From Paracoccaceae bacterium (GTDB lineage: Bacteria > Pseudomonadota > Alphaproteobacteria > Rhodobacterales > Rhodobacteraceae), in contig PWWF01000387.1 in NCBI GenBank assembly GCA_003561595.1, forward strand, positions 1 to 9,272: a DNA stretch of 9,272 nt. The letters are read 5' to 3'. Below, one piece after another: positions 1 through 6,532 of this stretch (its first letter is position 1; every line of letters starts with the position of its first letter). The position numbers and the translations under genes were made by a program. Under the pieces are notes generated by a model, which saw only the letters and a program-made list of their open reading frames with translations, was not told the origin of the DNA and did not search any database.

Positions 1-1237
1 CGCGAAGGGTGTCCATCGCCCCTTCGCTGATTTGCAGAACCGGGCGGGCCGGGTCGCGCAGGTCGGCAGTGATCAGATCGCGCGCCAGCAGGTCCTGCGC
101 CTGATCCAGCGCGATCACGCGCTCCAACGCCGACACTGCGCCGGATTCGGGCAGGCGGATACGCTGGTCGCGGTCCAGCACCACATCCCAGCGCCGCTCG
201 CCCATGCGGATCAGCCCGCGCAGGCGCTCGCCCAGCGGGGCTGCGGCATCCATCAGCTCCAGCGCCTCGGCGACATGTGTATCCGCGCCCTGCCCAGCGA
301 TCAGCGGCAGATCGGCGCGCACGCCGCGATGCGCGACAAGGGCCACGCGCACGCCCTCGGCATCCAGCAATTCCAGCCCCGCGCCCGAGCGCCACAGGAT
401 CGCGGGCACACGTTCGGTCAATGTCACCGACAGCACACCGTCCGATTTCAGCCGCAGATCGGCCGTGCGCACCCAGTCCAGTTCCTCGACCTTGCGGCGC
501 AGATCATCCAGGTCCAGCCGGAAGGTGGATTGCGGCAGCTCTGCCTCGAGTTTCTCGCGCAGGGCGGGTTCCAGTTCGGGCGCGGTCTGCGGCAGCTCCA
601 GCGTGGTGACCATGAATTCAGGCCGTTCCACAAAGGCCGTGTGGATCGCCTCGACTCCGTTGGCAAAGGCGGCGCTGCGGTCGGCATCGCTGAAATAGAG
701 GCCCAGCGCCAGGGCGATGGCGGCGACAGGCGTTCCCAGCTTGATTGCGCCCCGGTACATAGGTGTCAGCCAGATGCGCTGCAGTCTGTAGCGCATGCGG
801 CTGGTGCCCGCGCGCCGCTTGCGCCCCTCCGGCGCCACGGCCGCAAAGGGGGCCACCGGCGCGGCCGGAATGTCGTCATGGCCCATCGCCTGCCCGGCGG
901 ACAGCGCATAGGGGCTGACCGAATTCTGCGGTGCGCCCTCATCCAGCGTGGGCGCAAGGTCATGGTCATGCGCTTCAAGCACATCATTCAGGCTGCCATA
1001 TGCCGTGTGGGGCATGTCGGTCAGCGGAAAGACCTCATCCGCGTGGGGCAGCGGGTCGGACGGCGCGACCGGCGCGGGCGGGTGCGGCAGGATATCCTCG
1101 GTGGCGTATTCCTCGGCCCTTGTGGCGCCCAGATGGTCCCAGAAGCTGCGCGTATCGGTCACCGCCGAAACCGGCGCATCGCCGGGCACATCGGCATCAT
1201 CGTCATAAGCGTCGTGGCGCGGGTCTAGCGGTCGCAC
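1..1237 (-). CDS. ftsQ: Cell division protein FtsQ, 3' end beyond window, with long N-terminal extension
   Basis: FtsQ is a bitopic inner-membrane protein of the divisome that links FtsB/FtsL to early division proteins. The reading frame is open for 412 codons to the left edge, so the C-terminus is missing, probably only a few tens of residues. Residues 1-136 are acidic and Pro/Ala-rich. A basic patch follows (138-154, GRKRR then RMRYRLQR), then the family-like ILWLTP-type stretch (IWLTPMYR, 155-162), one membrane helix (about 163-182) and a POTRA domain (about 203-275; PEFMVTTLEL, then LDLDDLRRKVEELDWVRTADLR). The FtsQ C-domain starts at about 276. I chose GTG 1237 because GGAGG lies 7 bases upstream and the product begins MRPL, which I recall as common in Rhodobacterales FtsQ. 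This start overlaps the ddl 3' end by 13 bases, suggesting translational coupling. Met147 is a possible alternative start giving a protein of usual length, but I see no better ribosome site there. Confidence 0.92.
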   Translation of the reverse strand, partial: MRPLDPRHDAYDDDADVPGDAPVSAVTDTRSFWDHLGATRAEEYATEDILPHPPAPVAPSDPLPHADEVFPLTDMPHTAYGSLNDVLEAHDHDLAPTLDEGAPQNSVSPYALSAGQAMGHDDIPAAPVAPFAAVAPEGRKRRAGTSRMRYRLQRIWLTPMYRGAIKLGTPVAAIALALGLYFSDADRSAAFANGVEAIHTAFVERPEFMVTTLELPQTAPELEPALREKLEAELPQSTFRLDLDDLRRKVEELDWVRTADLRLKSDGVLSVTLTERVPAILWRSGAGLELLDAEGVRVALVAHRGVRADLPLIAGQGADTHVAEALELMDAAAPLGERLRGLIRMGERRWDVVLDRDQRIRLPESGAVSALERVIALDQAQDLLARDLITADLRDPARPVLQISEGAMDTLR

Positions 1238-2145
1238 GAGGCATCCTCCACCATCCAGCGGCAGAAATCGGCAAAGCTCAGCCCGCATTGCGCGGCCTGT
1301 TCGGGTGAAAGCGAAGTGGGCGTCATGCCGGGCTGGGTGTTGACCTCGAGCAGGATCAGCCCGTCGATCCCGCGCGCCTCATCCCAGCGGAAATCGGTGC
1401 GCGACACGCCCCGGCAGCCCAGCGCGCGATGGGCGCGCAGCGCATGATCCAGACAGGCGGCCTCGATCTGAGGCGGGACATCGGCGGGCAGGACATGGCG
1501 CGAACCGCCCGGTTTGTATTTCGCGTCGTAGTCATACCAGCCATTGGTGATGATATCGGTCACGCCCAGCGCGCGGTCGCCCATGACCGTGGTGGTCAGT
1601 TCACGCCCCGGTGCATAGGCCTCGACCATCACCTCGTCGGGCATCTCGTCGCCCAGTTGCGGGGGGCCGTTCGCACCGTCATGCACCAGATAGACGCCGA
1701 CTGATGACCCTTCATTATTGGGTTTGACCACATAGGGCGGGTCCATGGCATGCGCGGCCATGACCTGCGCCTTGCCCGCCAGAAGCGACGGCACGACCGG
1801 CAAGCCCGCTGCCACGAAGGCCGCTTTCGACCGCTCCTTGTCCATGGCGAGGCTGGAGGCCAGCACGCCCGAATGTGTATAGGGCAGGCGCAGCCATTCC
1901 AGGATGCCCTGAATGCAGCCATCCTCGCCAAAGCGGCCATGCAGCGCGTTGAAGACGATATCGGGCGCAATCTCGACCAGGCGCTGCACGACATCGCCGC
2001 GCGCGTCCAGTTCGATCACTTCATACCCTGCCACCCGCAGCGCCTTGGCGCATTCATGGCCCGAGGACAGCGACACCTCTCGTTCGACCGAGAGTCCGCC
2101 CTTGAGCACACATATCCGGGGGGCTGCCCTGCTCGACATGCCCAT
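1225..2145 (-). CDS. ddl: D-alanine--D-alanine ligase
   Basis: This cytoplasmic ATP-grasp enzyme joins two D-alanines using ATP, supplying the dipeptide that MurF adds to the peptidoglycan precursor. The 306-residue product is of normal family length. Visible motifs, matched by recall to the E. coli DdlB active site, are SVEREVS with the N-terminal Glu (about residue 21), VVKPNNEGSSVGV (ATP-binding region, Ser about 148), GRELTTTV, WYDYDAKY (Tyr about 206), SRTDF (Arg 249, Asp 251) and LLEVNTQPGMT (Mg-binding Glu 267 and Asn 269). All expected catalytic positions appear intact. ATG 2145 is preferred because AGAGG sits 8 bases upstream; GTG 2151 is too close to that site, and ATG 2139 is a further possibility. 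It lies 48 bases after murB and overlaps the ftsQ start, so the three genes are very probably one operon. Confidence 0.97.
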   Translation of the reverse strand: MGMSSRAAPRICVLKGGLSVEREVSLSSGHECAKALRVAGYEVIELDARGDVVQRLVEIAPDIVFNALHGRFGEDGCIQGILEWLRLPYTHSGVLASSLAMDKERSKAAFVAAGLPVVPSLLAGKAQVMAAHAMDPPYVVKPNNEGSSVGVYLVHDGANGPPQLGDEMPDEVMVEAYAPGRELTTTVMGDRALGVTDIITNGWYDYDAKYKPGGSRHVLPADVPPQIEAACLDHALRAHRALGCRGVSRTDFRWDEARGIDGLILLEVNTQPGMTPTSLSPEQAAQCGLSFADFCRWMVEDASCDR

Positions 2146-2178
2146 TCCCACTGCCTCTGGACCTTTGCGGCCCGTTCT

Positions 2179-2194
2179 GCCCCTTTTGCGGGGC
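2179..2194 (-). other. Short hairpin after murB stop
   Basis: On the minus strand GCCCC, a six-base loop GCAAAA and GGGGC form a 5-bp stem overlapping the last base of the murB stop codon. No T-run follows, so it is not a convincing intrinsic terminator. It may only mark or stabilise the murB 3' end within the operon. Confidence 0.3.
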
Positions 2195-3171
2195 TAGTTC
2201 TGTCTTTGGTCTGCGTCGGGGGCCAGTTCAAGTGCGGGAAGTTGTGCACCTGCCACGGGCTCACCCACCCGCATGATTTCCCATTGTAGCGAAATCCCCT
2301 GATCTTGCAAAACCCTTTTTTGCACTTCTTCCCCCAGCCCTTCCAGCTCCGCTGCGCTGGCCGTGCCGGTATTGATCAGGAAATTCGGATGTTTGGGTGA
2401 CATCTGTGCGCCCCCCAGCCGCGCACCGCGCAGCCCGGCATCGGCGATGACCTTCCATGCCTTGAGCGTATGCGTGTCATCCGCCCGCCCGGTCGAGGAA
2501 AAACCGGCCGGGTTGCGAAAGGTCGATCCGGCGCTGCGGTCCCTGGTGGGCTGGCTGGCATCACGCCGGGCAAGCTGATCCGTCATGCGCGCATGCAGCG
2601 CTTCCGGCGCGCCCGCATCCGCGCGCAGCCGTGCGCGGGTAACGATCATATCCGCGGCCAGGTCCGATTGCCGGTAGCGCAGGTTCAGCTGCGCGACCGG
2701 CAGCACATGGCGCTGGCCACTGCGATCGATCGCGGTCACGTCGATCAGATGATCGGCCATATAGCTGCCATAGCAGCCCGCATTCATCCGCACCGCACCT
2801 CCGATGGCACCGGGAATGGTGCGCAAAAAGGTCAGGTCGCGCCCGCCATCGGCGGCCTTGCGCGCGACATGCGCATCAAGCGCGGCGGCACCGGCCACGA
2901 CGTCCTCGCCGATCTCTATACTGTTGAACCCACGCCCCAGCCGGATCACGACACCGCGCAGCCCCCCGTCCCGCACGATCAGGTTGGACCCCACGCCCAT
3001 GGGAAAGACCGGGATTTCCGGGTCCAGCGCGGACAGAAATGCGGCCAGATCATCCTCATCGGCGGGCTGGAACAGCCAGTCCGCCGGGCCGCCGACACGC
3101 AACCATGTCAGGCCGTTCAGGGGTTTCTGCGCACTCAGCGTGCCACGGGTTTCGATCTGATCGGGTGTCAT
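2194..3171 (-). CDS. murB: UDP-N-acetylenolpyruvoylglucosamine reductase MurB
   Basis: MurB is the cytoplasmic FAD enzyme that uses NADPH to reduce UDP-GlcNAc-enolpyruvate to UDP-MurNAc, the second committed step of peptidoglycan synthesis. The 325-residue product shows the FAD-binding half (about 20-185) with [23 protein letters not shown] (59-70) and [19 protein letters not shown] (114-132). The C-terminal half contains SAGSTFRNP with the catalytic Ser at about 216, [11 protein letters not shown] (257-267) and LQWEIMRVG with the catalytic Glu at about 298. The layout resembles the shorter type II MurB rather than the E. coli form. ATG 3171 gives an N-terminus that fits the family, but it has no clear Shine-Dalgarno sequence and is preceded directly by a small hairpin (3176-3190). 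The frame stays open well upstream of this ATG; that part looks like read-through of the PAS gene in another frame, not protein. The gene is 52 bases downstream of the PAS gene. Confidence 0.96.
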   Translation of the reverse strand: MTPDQIETRGTLSAQKPLNGLTWLRVGGPADWLFQPADEDDLAAFLSALDPEIPVFPMGVGSNLIVRDGGLRGVVIRLGRGFNSIEIGEDVVAGAAALDAHVARKAADGGRDLTFLRTIPGAIGGAVRMNAGCYGSYMADHLIDVTAIDRSGQRHVLPVAQLNLRYRQSDLAADMIVTRARLRADAGAPEALHARMTDQLARRDASQPTRDRSAGSTFRNPAGFSSTGRADDTHTLKAWKVIADAGLRGARLGGAQMSPKHPNFLINTGTASAAELEGLGEEVQKRVLQDQGISLQWEIMRVGEPVAGAQLPALELAPDADQRQN

Positions 3172-3175
3172 GGCA

Positions 3176-3190
3176 GCGGGCGTAGCCCGC
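3176..3190 (-). promoter_or_regulatory. Hairpin immediately upstream of murB start
   Basis: GCGGGC-TAC-GCCCGC forms a perfect 6-bp stem with a three-base loop, ending 4 bases before the murB ATG, where a Shine-Dalgarno sequence would normally lie. It could limit ribosome access or be chance in GC-rich DNA. No known regulator is inferred. Confidence 0.3.
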
Positions 3191-3215
3191 GGCGCGGCCA
3201 ATGTCGAGAGGAGAG

Positions 3216-3231
3216 GCGCCGGATCAGGCGC
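3216..3231 (-). other. Inverted repeat across the PAS-gene stop codon
   Basis: GCGCC-TGATCC-GGCGC on the minus strand is a 5-bp stem whose loop contains the TGA stop of the PAS gene. There is no following T-run, so it is at most a weak transcript-processing or attenuation structure. Confidence 0.25.
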
Positions 3232-3817
3232 GTCCCCCGTTGATGACACGCAAAACCGGCGCGCGACGGGCGGGGGGCGCGGCATCGGCGGCCACAGGCA
3301 GGGCAAGCGGTGTCGCACGCACAAAGCGGCGCGGGCTGCGCCCGATCTGGCCCGACACGTCCAGCACGCCCAGCACGCGTGTGGGCTGGCCTGCCGCATC
3401 TGCCAGCGGCAGCAGCGCCAGACGCGCATCCATCCGGGGCAGGCCAAAGCCGGTCTCGCCCTGCAGGGCGAGCGTGACCCGAACGCCCCGCGCCACCTGG
3501 CCCACAGCGCTCATCACCTCGGCGCGGGCATCGCCGGCGAAGAGCGTGGTCAGGGGCATGCCGCGCATGTCCATGCCCATCAGATCCTCGACCCGATGGC
3601 CACAGACCCGCAGGCGGGCCACCCTTGGTGTCACCATCTCGGCCAGAAACACATGCGGCAACGCCGCGCCGAGGGCGCGCGCGTCGATATCCTTGCGCGC
3701 AGGGATCCCCCCGTTGCAGCGCAACCCGTCCCAGTACTGCGTGACCTGCGACACCATATCCGACCCGGTCATATCCGGCAGGACTGGTGCACTTGGCGTC
3801 TTGACATTGTCCGTCAT
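3224..3817 (-). CDS. PAS-domain protein (PAS_5-like), no output domain
   Basis: The 197-residue product resembles the alphaproteobacterial PAS_5 family of single-domain PAS proteins, which usually lack an enzymatic output domain. The recognisable core runs from about 18 to 160: [19 protein letters not shown], then [10 protein letters not shown], the short run [21 protein letters not shown], and later [29 protein letters not shown], followed by RSPRRF. A Pro/Ala-rich linker leads to a short tail ending [11 protein letters not shown] see no signal peptide, membrane segment, kinase, GGDEF or HTH module, so it is probably cytosolic and acts through a partner or ligand that cannot be named from sequence. 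ATG 3817 is chosen because AAGGGG lies 6 bases upstream; TTG 3823 is in frame but overlaps that site. It is the first gene of the murB-ddl-ftsQ transcription unit. Cofactor binding is unknown. Confidence 0.82.
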   Translation of the reverse strand: MTDNVKTPSAPVLPDMTGSDMVSQVTQYWDGLRCNGGIPARKDIDARALGAALPHVFLAEMVTPRVARLRVCGHRVEDLMGMDMRGMPLTTLFAGDARAEVMSAVGQVARGVRVTLALQGETGFGLPRMDARLALLPLADAAGQPTRVLGVLDVSGQIGRSPRRFVRATPLALPVAADAAPPARRAPVLRVINGGRA

Positions 3818-3910
3818 GGTCAACCCCTTACATATCCGATGCGCGACCAGTGCGCGCGGAAACCCCCGTGAACGCCCTTGATGTCAGGCTTAATGCTATC
3901 GCAAGTTCAC

Positions 3911-3925
3911 TTAACAAGTCTTTAA
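3911..3925. promoter_or_regulatory. CtrA-like binding site TTAA-N7-TTAA
   Basis: TTAA-CAAGTCT-TTAA matches the full CtrA consensus (TTAA, seven bases, TTAA) known from Caulobacter and other alphaproteobacteria. It sits in the 188-bp region between the divergent PAS/mur and yicC-gmk operons, 81 bases before yicC ATG and 94 before the PAS ATG. Toward yicC the second TTAA overlaps a possible -35, with CATATT (3941-3946) as a weak -10. Toward the PAS gene TTGTTA (3917-3912) and ATTAAG (3894-3889) are 17 bases apart. A near half-site TTAACCAC lies on the minus strand at 3973-3966. Binding is an inference from motif and context. Confidence 0.5.
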
Positions 3926-4005
3926 TAGCCCAATTCGAGACATATTTCCGCCGCAATCTGTGCAAGTGGTTAATGGTCCCGACGGGCGGAGAGGGAAGGA
4001 ACGCC

Positions 4006-4908
4006 ATGCACTCGATGACCGGATTTGCCAGCCGTGTCGGGTCGGCGCAGATGGGCACAGAAATGATCGAATGGGAGTTCGAACTGCGCTGTGTCAACGG
4101 GCGCGGGCTGGACCTGCGGCTGCGGCTGCCTGACGGGCTGGGCTTTATGGAAAAGCCGCTGCGCGACATGCTGGCGCAGAAACTGGTGCGCGGCAATGTC
4201 TCGCTGTCCTTGCGGCTGCGCGTGACGGCGCAGGGCGCGGGCGGGCAGATCGATCATGCAGTGCTGGACGATGTGCTGGCCGGGCTGCGCAGTGTCACCG
4301 AACGCGCGGAACAGGCGGGGGTGCAGTTGCAGGCCCCCGATCCGCTGGCCCTGCTGGGCTGGCGCGGGGTGGTGCCGTCAGGCCCCAATCTGGCTGCATT
4401 GCCGCCCGACGCATTGGACGCCCTGCTGCGCCCCGAAGCCGCGCAATTGCTGGAGGATGTGGTTCAGATGCGCGCCGAGGAAGGCGCGGCGCTGGCGCAG
4501 GTGCTGGCCGGGCAACTGGACCAGACCAGCGCCCTTGCCGCCCAGGCCCGCGCACTTCTGGACGGGCGCGGCACAGAGATGGCCGCCGCCCATCGCAAGG
4601 CGCTGGCGCAGGTGATGGACGCGACCGAGGCCGACCCCGCCCGCGTGGCACAGGAACTGGCGCAACTGGCCGTCAAGGCCGATCTGACCGAAGAGATCGA
4701 CCGCCTGGAGGCACATTGCACCGCCGCCCGCGCACTGGTTGCACAATCCGGCCCCGTGGGGCGCAAGCTGGATTTCCTGATGCAAGAGTTCAACCGAGAG
4801 GCGAATACACTCTGCGCCAAGGCCCAGCATCTGGAGATGACGCGCATCGGGCTTGACCTCAAGAGCGTGATCGACCAGATGCGCGAGCAGGTCCAGAATG
4901 TGGAGTAG
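4006..4908 (+). CDS. yicC: YicC family endoribonuclease
   Basis: The 300-residue product has the normal length and both domains of the YicC family. The N-terminal YicC domain starts MHSMTGFASRVG and covers about 1-155. The C-terminal DUF1732 region covers about 215-300 and ends with GRKLDFLMQEFNREANTL, then AKAQHLEMTRIGLDLKSVIDQ, the hallmark of the family. E. coli YicC has been reported to act as an endoribonuclease affecting small RNA stability; the substrate here is unknown. ATG 4006 is chosen because AAGGA lies 5 bases upstream, although the frame is open further upstream. The gmk gene follows after 3 bases, and its ribosome site lies inside the yicC 3' end, so the two are translationally coupled. 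The CtrA-like box upstream could regulate both. Confidence 0.95.
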   Translation: MHSMTGFASRVGSAQMGTEMIEWEFELRCVNGRGLDLRLRLPDGLGFMEKPLRDMLAQKLVRGNVSLSLRLRVTAQGAGGQIDHAVLDDVLAGLRSVTERAEQAGVQLQAPDPLALLGWRGVVPSGPNLAALPPDALDALLRPEAAQLLEDVVQMRAEEGAALAQVLAGQLDQTSALAAQARALLDGRGTEMAAAHRKALAQVMDATEADPARVAQELAQLAVKADLTEEIDRLEAHCTAARALVAQSGPVGRKLDFLMQEFNREANTLCAKAQHLEMTRIGLDLKSVIDQMREQVQNVE

Positions 4909-4911
4909 CCG

Positions 4912-5556
4912 ATGCCGCGCCGAGGTTTGCTGATCATCCTGTCCTCGCCTTCGGGGGCGGGCAAGTCCACCCTCGCGCGGGGGTTGATGGACTGGGACAG
5001 CGAAATCCGGTTTTCGGTATCGGCCACCACCCGCGCGCCGCGCCCCGGTGAAGTGGACGGGCGCGAGTATTATTTCCGCACGCGCACCGAATTCGAGGCC
5101 ATGATCGCGCGGGGCGAGATGCTGGAACATGCCGAGGTGTTCGGCAATTTCTACGGATCGCCCAAGGGCCCGGTCGCCGAGGCCATGGCGCAGGGGCGCG
5201 ACACGCTGTTCGATATCGACTGGCAGGGCGGGCAGCAGGTGCGCAACTCGTCACTGGGACAGGATGTCGTGTCGATCTTCGTGCTGCCCCCCTCGATCGC
5301 GGCGCTGGATGCGCGCCTGCGCCAGCGCGGGCAGGACAGCGAAGAGGTGATCGCACAGCGCATGCGCCAGTCGCGCGACGAGATCAGCCATTGGGCCGAA
5401 TATGACTATGTGCTCGTCAATGACGATCTGGATGTGACCGCCGCCAGATTGCGCGGAATCGTCGAATCCGAGCGCCTGCGGCGGCAGCGCCAACCCGATC
5501 TGACCGAGTTCGTGCGCGGCCTGAATCGCGAATTCGAGCAACGCGCACTGGACTGA
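4912..5556 (+). CDS. gmk: Guanylate kinase
   Basis: Guanylate kinase phosphorylates GMP (and dGMP) to GDP with ATP, feeding GTP and (p)ppGpp pools in the cytoplasm. The 214-residue product shows the P-loop [10 protein letters not shown] (11-20), the GMP-binding region [20 protein letters not shown] (37-56), the acidic turn [14 protein letters not shown] and [11 protein letters not shown], all in normal order. The lid arginines ([16 protein letters not shown], then QSRDEISHW) are present. Length is typical for alphaproteobacteria. The start ATG 4912 has GGAG at 4902-4905, overlapping the end of yicC. No defects are visible. A small inverted repeat 10 bases after the stop (5567-5583) may end the transcript. 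Confidence 0.98.
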   Translation: MPRRGLLIILSSPSGAGKSTLARGLMDWDSEIRFSVSATTRAPRPGEVDGREYYFRTRTEFEAMIARGEMLEHAEVFGNFYGSPKGPVAEAMAQGRDTLFDIDWQGGQQVRNSSLGQDVVSIFVLPPSIAALDARLRQRGQDSEEVIAQRMRQSRDEISHWAEYDYVLVNDDLDVTAARLRGIVESERLRRQRQPDLTEFVRGLNREFEQRALD

Positions 5557-5566
5557 TCGCATTTTC

Positions 5567-5583
5567 GTTGCCTATAGTGCAAC
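5567..5583 (+). terminator. Possible weak terminator or operator after gmk
   Basis: GTTGC-CTATAGT-GCAAC is a perfect 5-bp inverted repeat with a seven-base loop, 10 bases after the gmk stop, followed by the AT-rich stretch ATTATTTGTTAA. The stem is short for an intrinsic terminator, and the TATAGT in the loop could instead be part of a promoter for the next gene. Confidence 0.3.
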
Positions 5584-5648
5584 ATTATTTGTTAATCGGC
5601 GTCGATTGATGCCATTTTTACTTTGTATTTCGAGGAAACTACCATAGG

Positions 5649-5873
5649 TTGTATAAATCGAATTGGATAAGCGTCATGATTGTTGCGTGCTTTCCCATAT
5701 CCATCCTTGCGGGCTTCGTTGCGGCGGGCCTTGCCGTCAATGCAGGGCATGGTCTGCTGATGGCCGTGCTGGCCTATAGCGCCGGTGGTGCAATCGCGCT
5801 GATCGCGTCGATGGCGCTTGCGACTGCCGTGTTCGCGCGGGCCGCGTCGCACACGGTCCGCGAACAGACGTAA
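5649..5873 (+). CDS. Small membrane protein with two predicted helices
   Basis: I do not recognise a family. The product is 74 residues from TTG 5649, or 65 from ATG 5676. Two hydrophobic segments are clear: about 8-30 (SVMIVACFPISILAGFVAAG) and about 36-64 (GLLMAVLAYSAGGAIALIAS and onward), joined by a short loop NAGHG. The C-terminus is short and polar (AASHTVREQT). GAGGAA lies 11 bases before the TTG, slightly far but the best ribosome site; ATG 5676 has only a weak GGAT 7 bases upstream. Third-position GC bias in the body supports real coding. It lies between gmk and 5-formyltetrahydrofolate cyclo-ligase on the same strand. The upstream 92 bases are markedly more AT-rich than the surroundings, which suggests its own promoter. 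The function is unknown. Confidence 0.65.
   Translation: MYKSNWISVMIVACFPISILAGFVAAGLAVNAGHGLLMAVLAYSAGGAIALIASMALATAVFARAASHTVREQT
5831..5865 (+). repeat. Long imperfect hairpin at the 3' end of the small membrane gene
   Basis: GTTCGCG (5831-5837) pairs with CGCGAAC (5859-5865), and after a two-base bulge GGCC (5840-5843) pairs with GGTC (5855-5858) with one G-U pair. This gives an 11-bp stem with an 11-base loop just before the stop codon. There is no T-run, so a Rho-independent terminator is not supported; RNA stabilisation or processing is possible. Confidence 0.35.
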
Positions 5874-5882
5874 CGCGCCTTG

Positions 5883-5899
5883 CGCCTGCGGGTCAGGCG
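5883..5899 (+). promoter_or_regulatory. Short hairpin in the leader of 5-FCL gene
   Basis: CGCCTG-CGGGT-CAGGCG is a perfect 6-bp stem with a five-base loop in the 65-base gap between the small membrane gene and the cyclo-ligase gene, ending 39 bases before the chosen GTG start. No known riboswitch was recognised. Confidence 0.3.
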
Positions 5900-5938
5900 G
5901 CACAGACTGGCAGCATTCCAGTGCGAAAGGTGCCGCCC

Positions 5939-6526
5939 GTGACCCTGACATCCGACAAATCCGAGTTGCGCGCGCAGGCCATGGCGGCCCGTAGCGCTGC
6001 CGCTGCCGCCCCGCAACTTGCGGCACGCATCCGGGCCGCAAACGTATTTCTGGCCACATTACTGGCCGATCACGCAGGCGATGCGCTGGCGGGGCTACCG
6101 CTCTCTGGCTACATGCCCATGCGCGCCGAGATGGACCCGCTGCCCACCATGCGCGCCCATCCGGGGCCTGTGGGTGTGCCCGTGATTGCCGGGCGCGGGC
6201 AGCCGCTGGCATTCCATCTGTGGACCCCCGATACCCCGATGGTCGAGGGGCCGTTCCGCGCGCTGGTGCCACGCGACGGGGTGGCCATGGTGCCGCATGT
6301 GCTGATCGTGCCGCTTCTGGCCTTTGACCGGCGCGGATATCGGCTGGGCTATGGCGGCGGGTTCTATGACCGCACGCTGGAGGGGCTGCGCCGCGACGGG
6401 CGCGTGCTGGCAATCGGTCTGGCCCATGCCGCGCAAGAAGTCGCGCGCGTGCCGACCGAACCGACCGACCAGCCGCTTGATGCCATCGTGACCGAAGACG
6501 CCGTGATCCGGCCCGAGGGCCAGTAG
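5939..6526 (+). CDS. 5-formyltetrahydrofolate cyclo-ligase
   Basis: This enzyme converts 5-formyltetrahydrofolate to 5,10-methenyltetrahydrofolate with ATP, recycling an inhibitory folate in one-carbon metabolism. The 195-residue product has an N-terminal basic/Ala-rich helix (KSELRAQAMAARSAAAAAPQ), the folate-side SGYMPMRAEMDPLP and VGVPVI segments, and the family signature near residues 122-145: VLIVPLLAFDRRGYRLGYGG followed by GFYDRTL, which carries the ATP/Mg site. The C-terminus has QPLDAIVTEDAVI, also typical. GTG 5939 is chosen because GAAAGG lies 8 bases upstream; GTG 5921 and GTG 5930 are in-frame alternatives. In many proteobacteria this gene follows the 6S RNA gene, but the space here is too short. 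It converges on the AI-2E family gene with 6 bases between the stops. Confidence 0.95.
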   Translation: MTLTSDKSELRAQAMAARSAAAAAPQLAARIRAANVFLATLLADHAGDALAGLPLSGYMPMRAEMDPLPTMRAHPGPVGVPVIAGRGQPLAFHLWTPDTPMVEGPFRALVPRDGVAMVPHVLIVPLLAFDRRGYRLGYGGGFYDRTLEGLRRDGRVLAIGLAHAAQEVARVPTEPTDQPLDAIVTEDAVIRPEGQ

Positions 6527-6532
6527 CCCCGC

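Noticed and set aside
32..1228. A 398-codon plus-strand open frame opposite ftsQ
   Set aside because: It reads as Arg/Gln/His-rich sequence with no recognisable motif, while the minus strand gives a clear FtsQ with POTRA domain. It is a GC-bias shadow.
2470..3243. A 257-codon plus-strand frame opposite murB, and similar frames at 3170-3881
   Set aside because: The sense strand encodes MurB and the PAS protein with intact motifs. The antisense products are Arg/Gly/Pro/Ala-rich and have no domain.
3172..3447. A longer MurB starting near 3447
   Set aside because: The extra 92 residues overlap the PAS gene in another frame, are Arg/Ala/Pro-rich, and do not match MurB; the family N-terminus begins at ATG 3171.
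3850..4005. A longer YicC starting near 3850
   Set aside because: The upstream part covers the AT-rich divergent promoter, and ATG 4006 has a good AAGGA site and the family N-terminus MHSMTGFA.
5874..5938. 6S RNA gene upstream of 5-formyltetrahydrofolate cyclo-ligase
   Set aside because: The gap is 65 bases, too short for a 6S RNA of about 150 bases or more, and no long closing stem with a central bubble was seen across 5820-5940.
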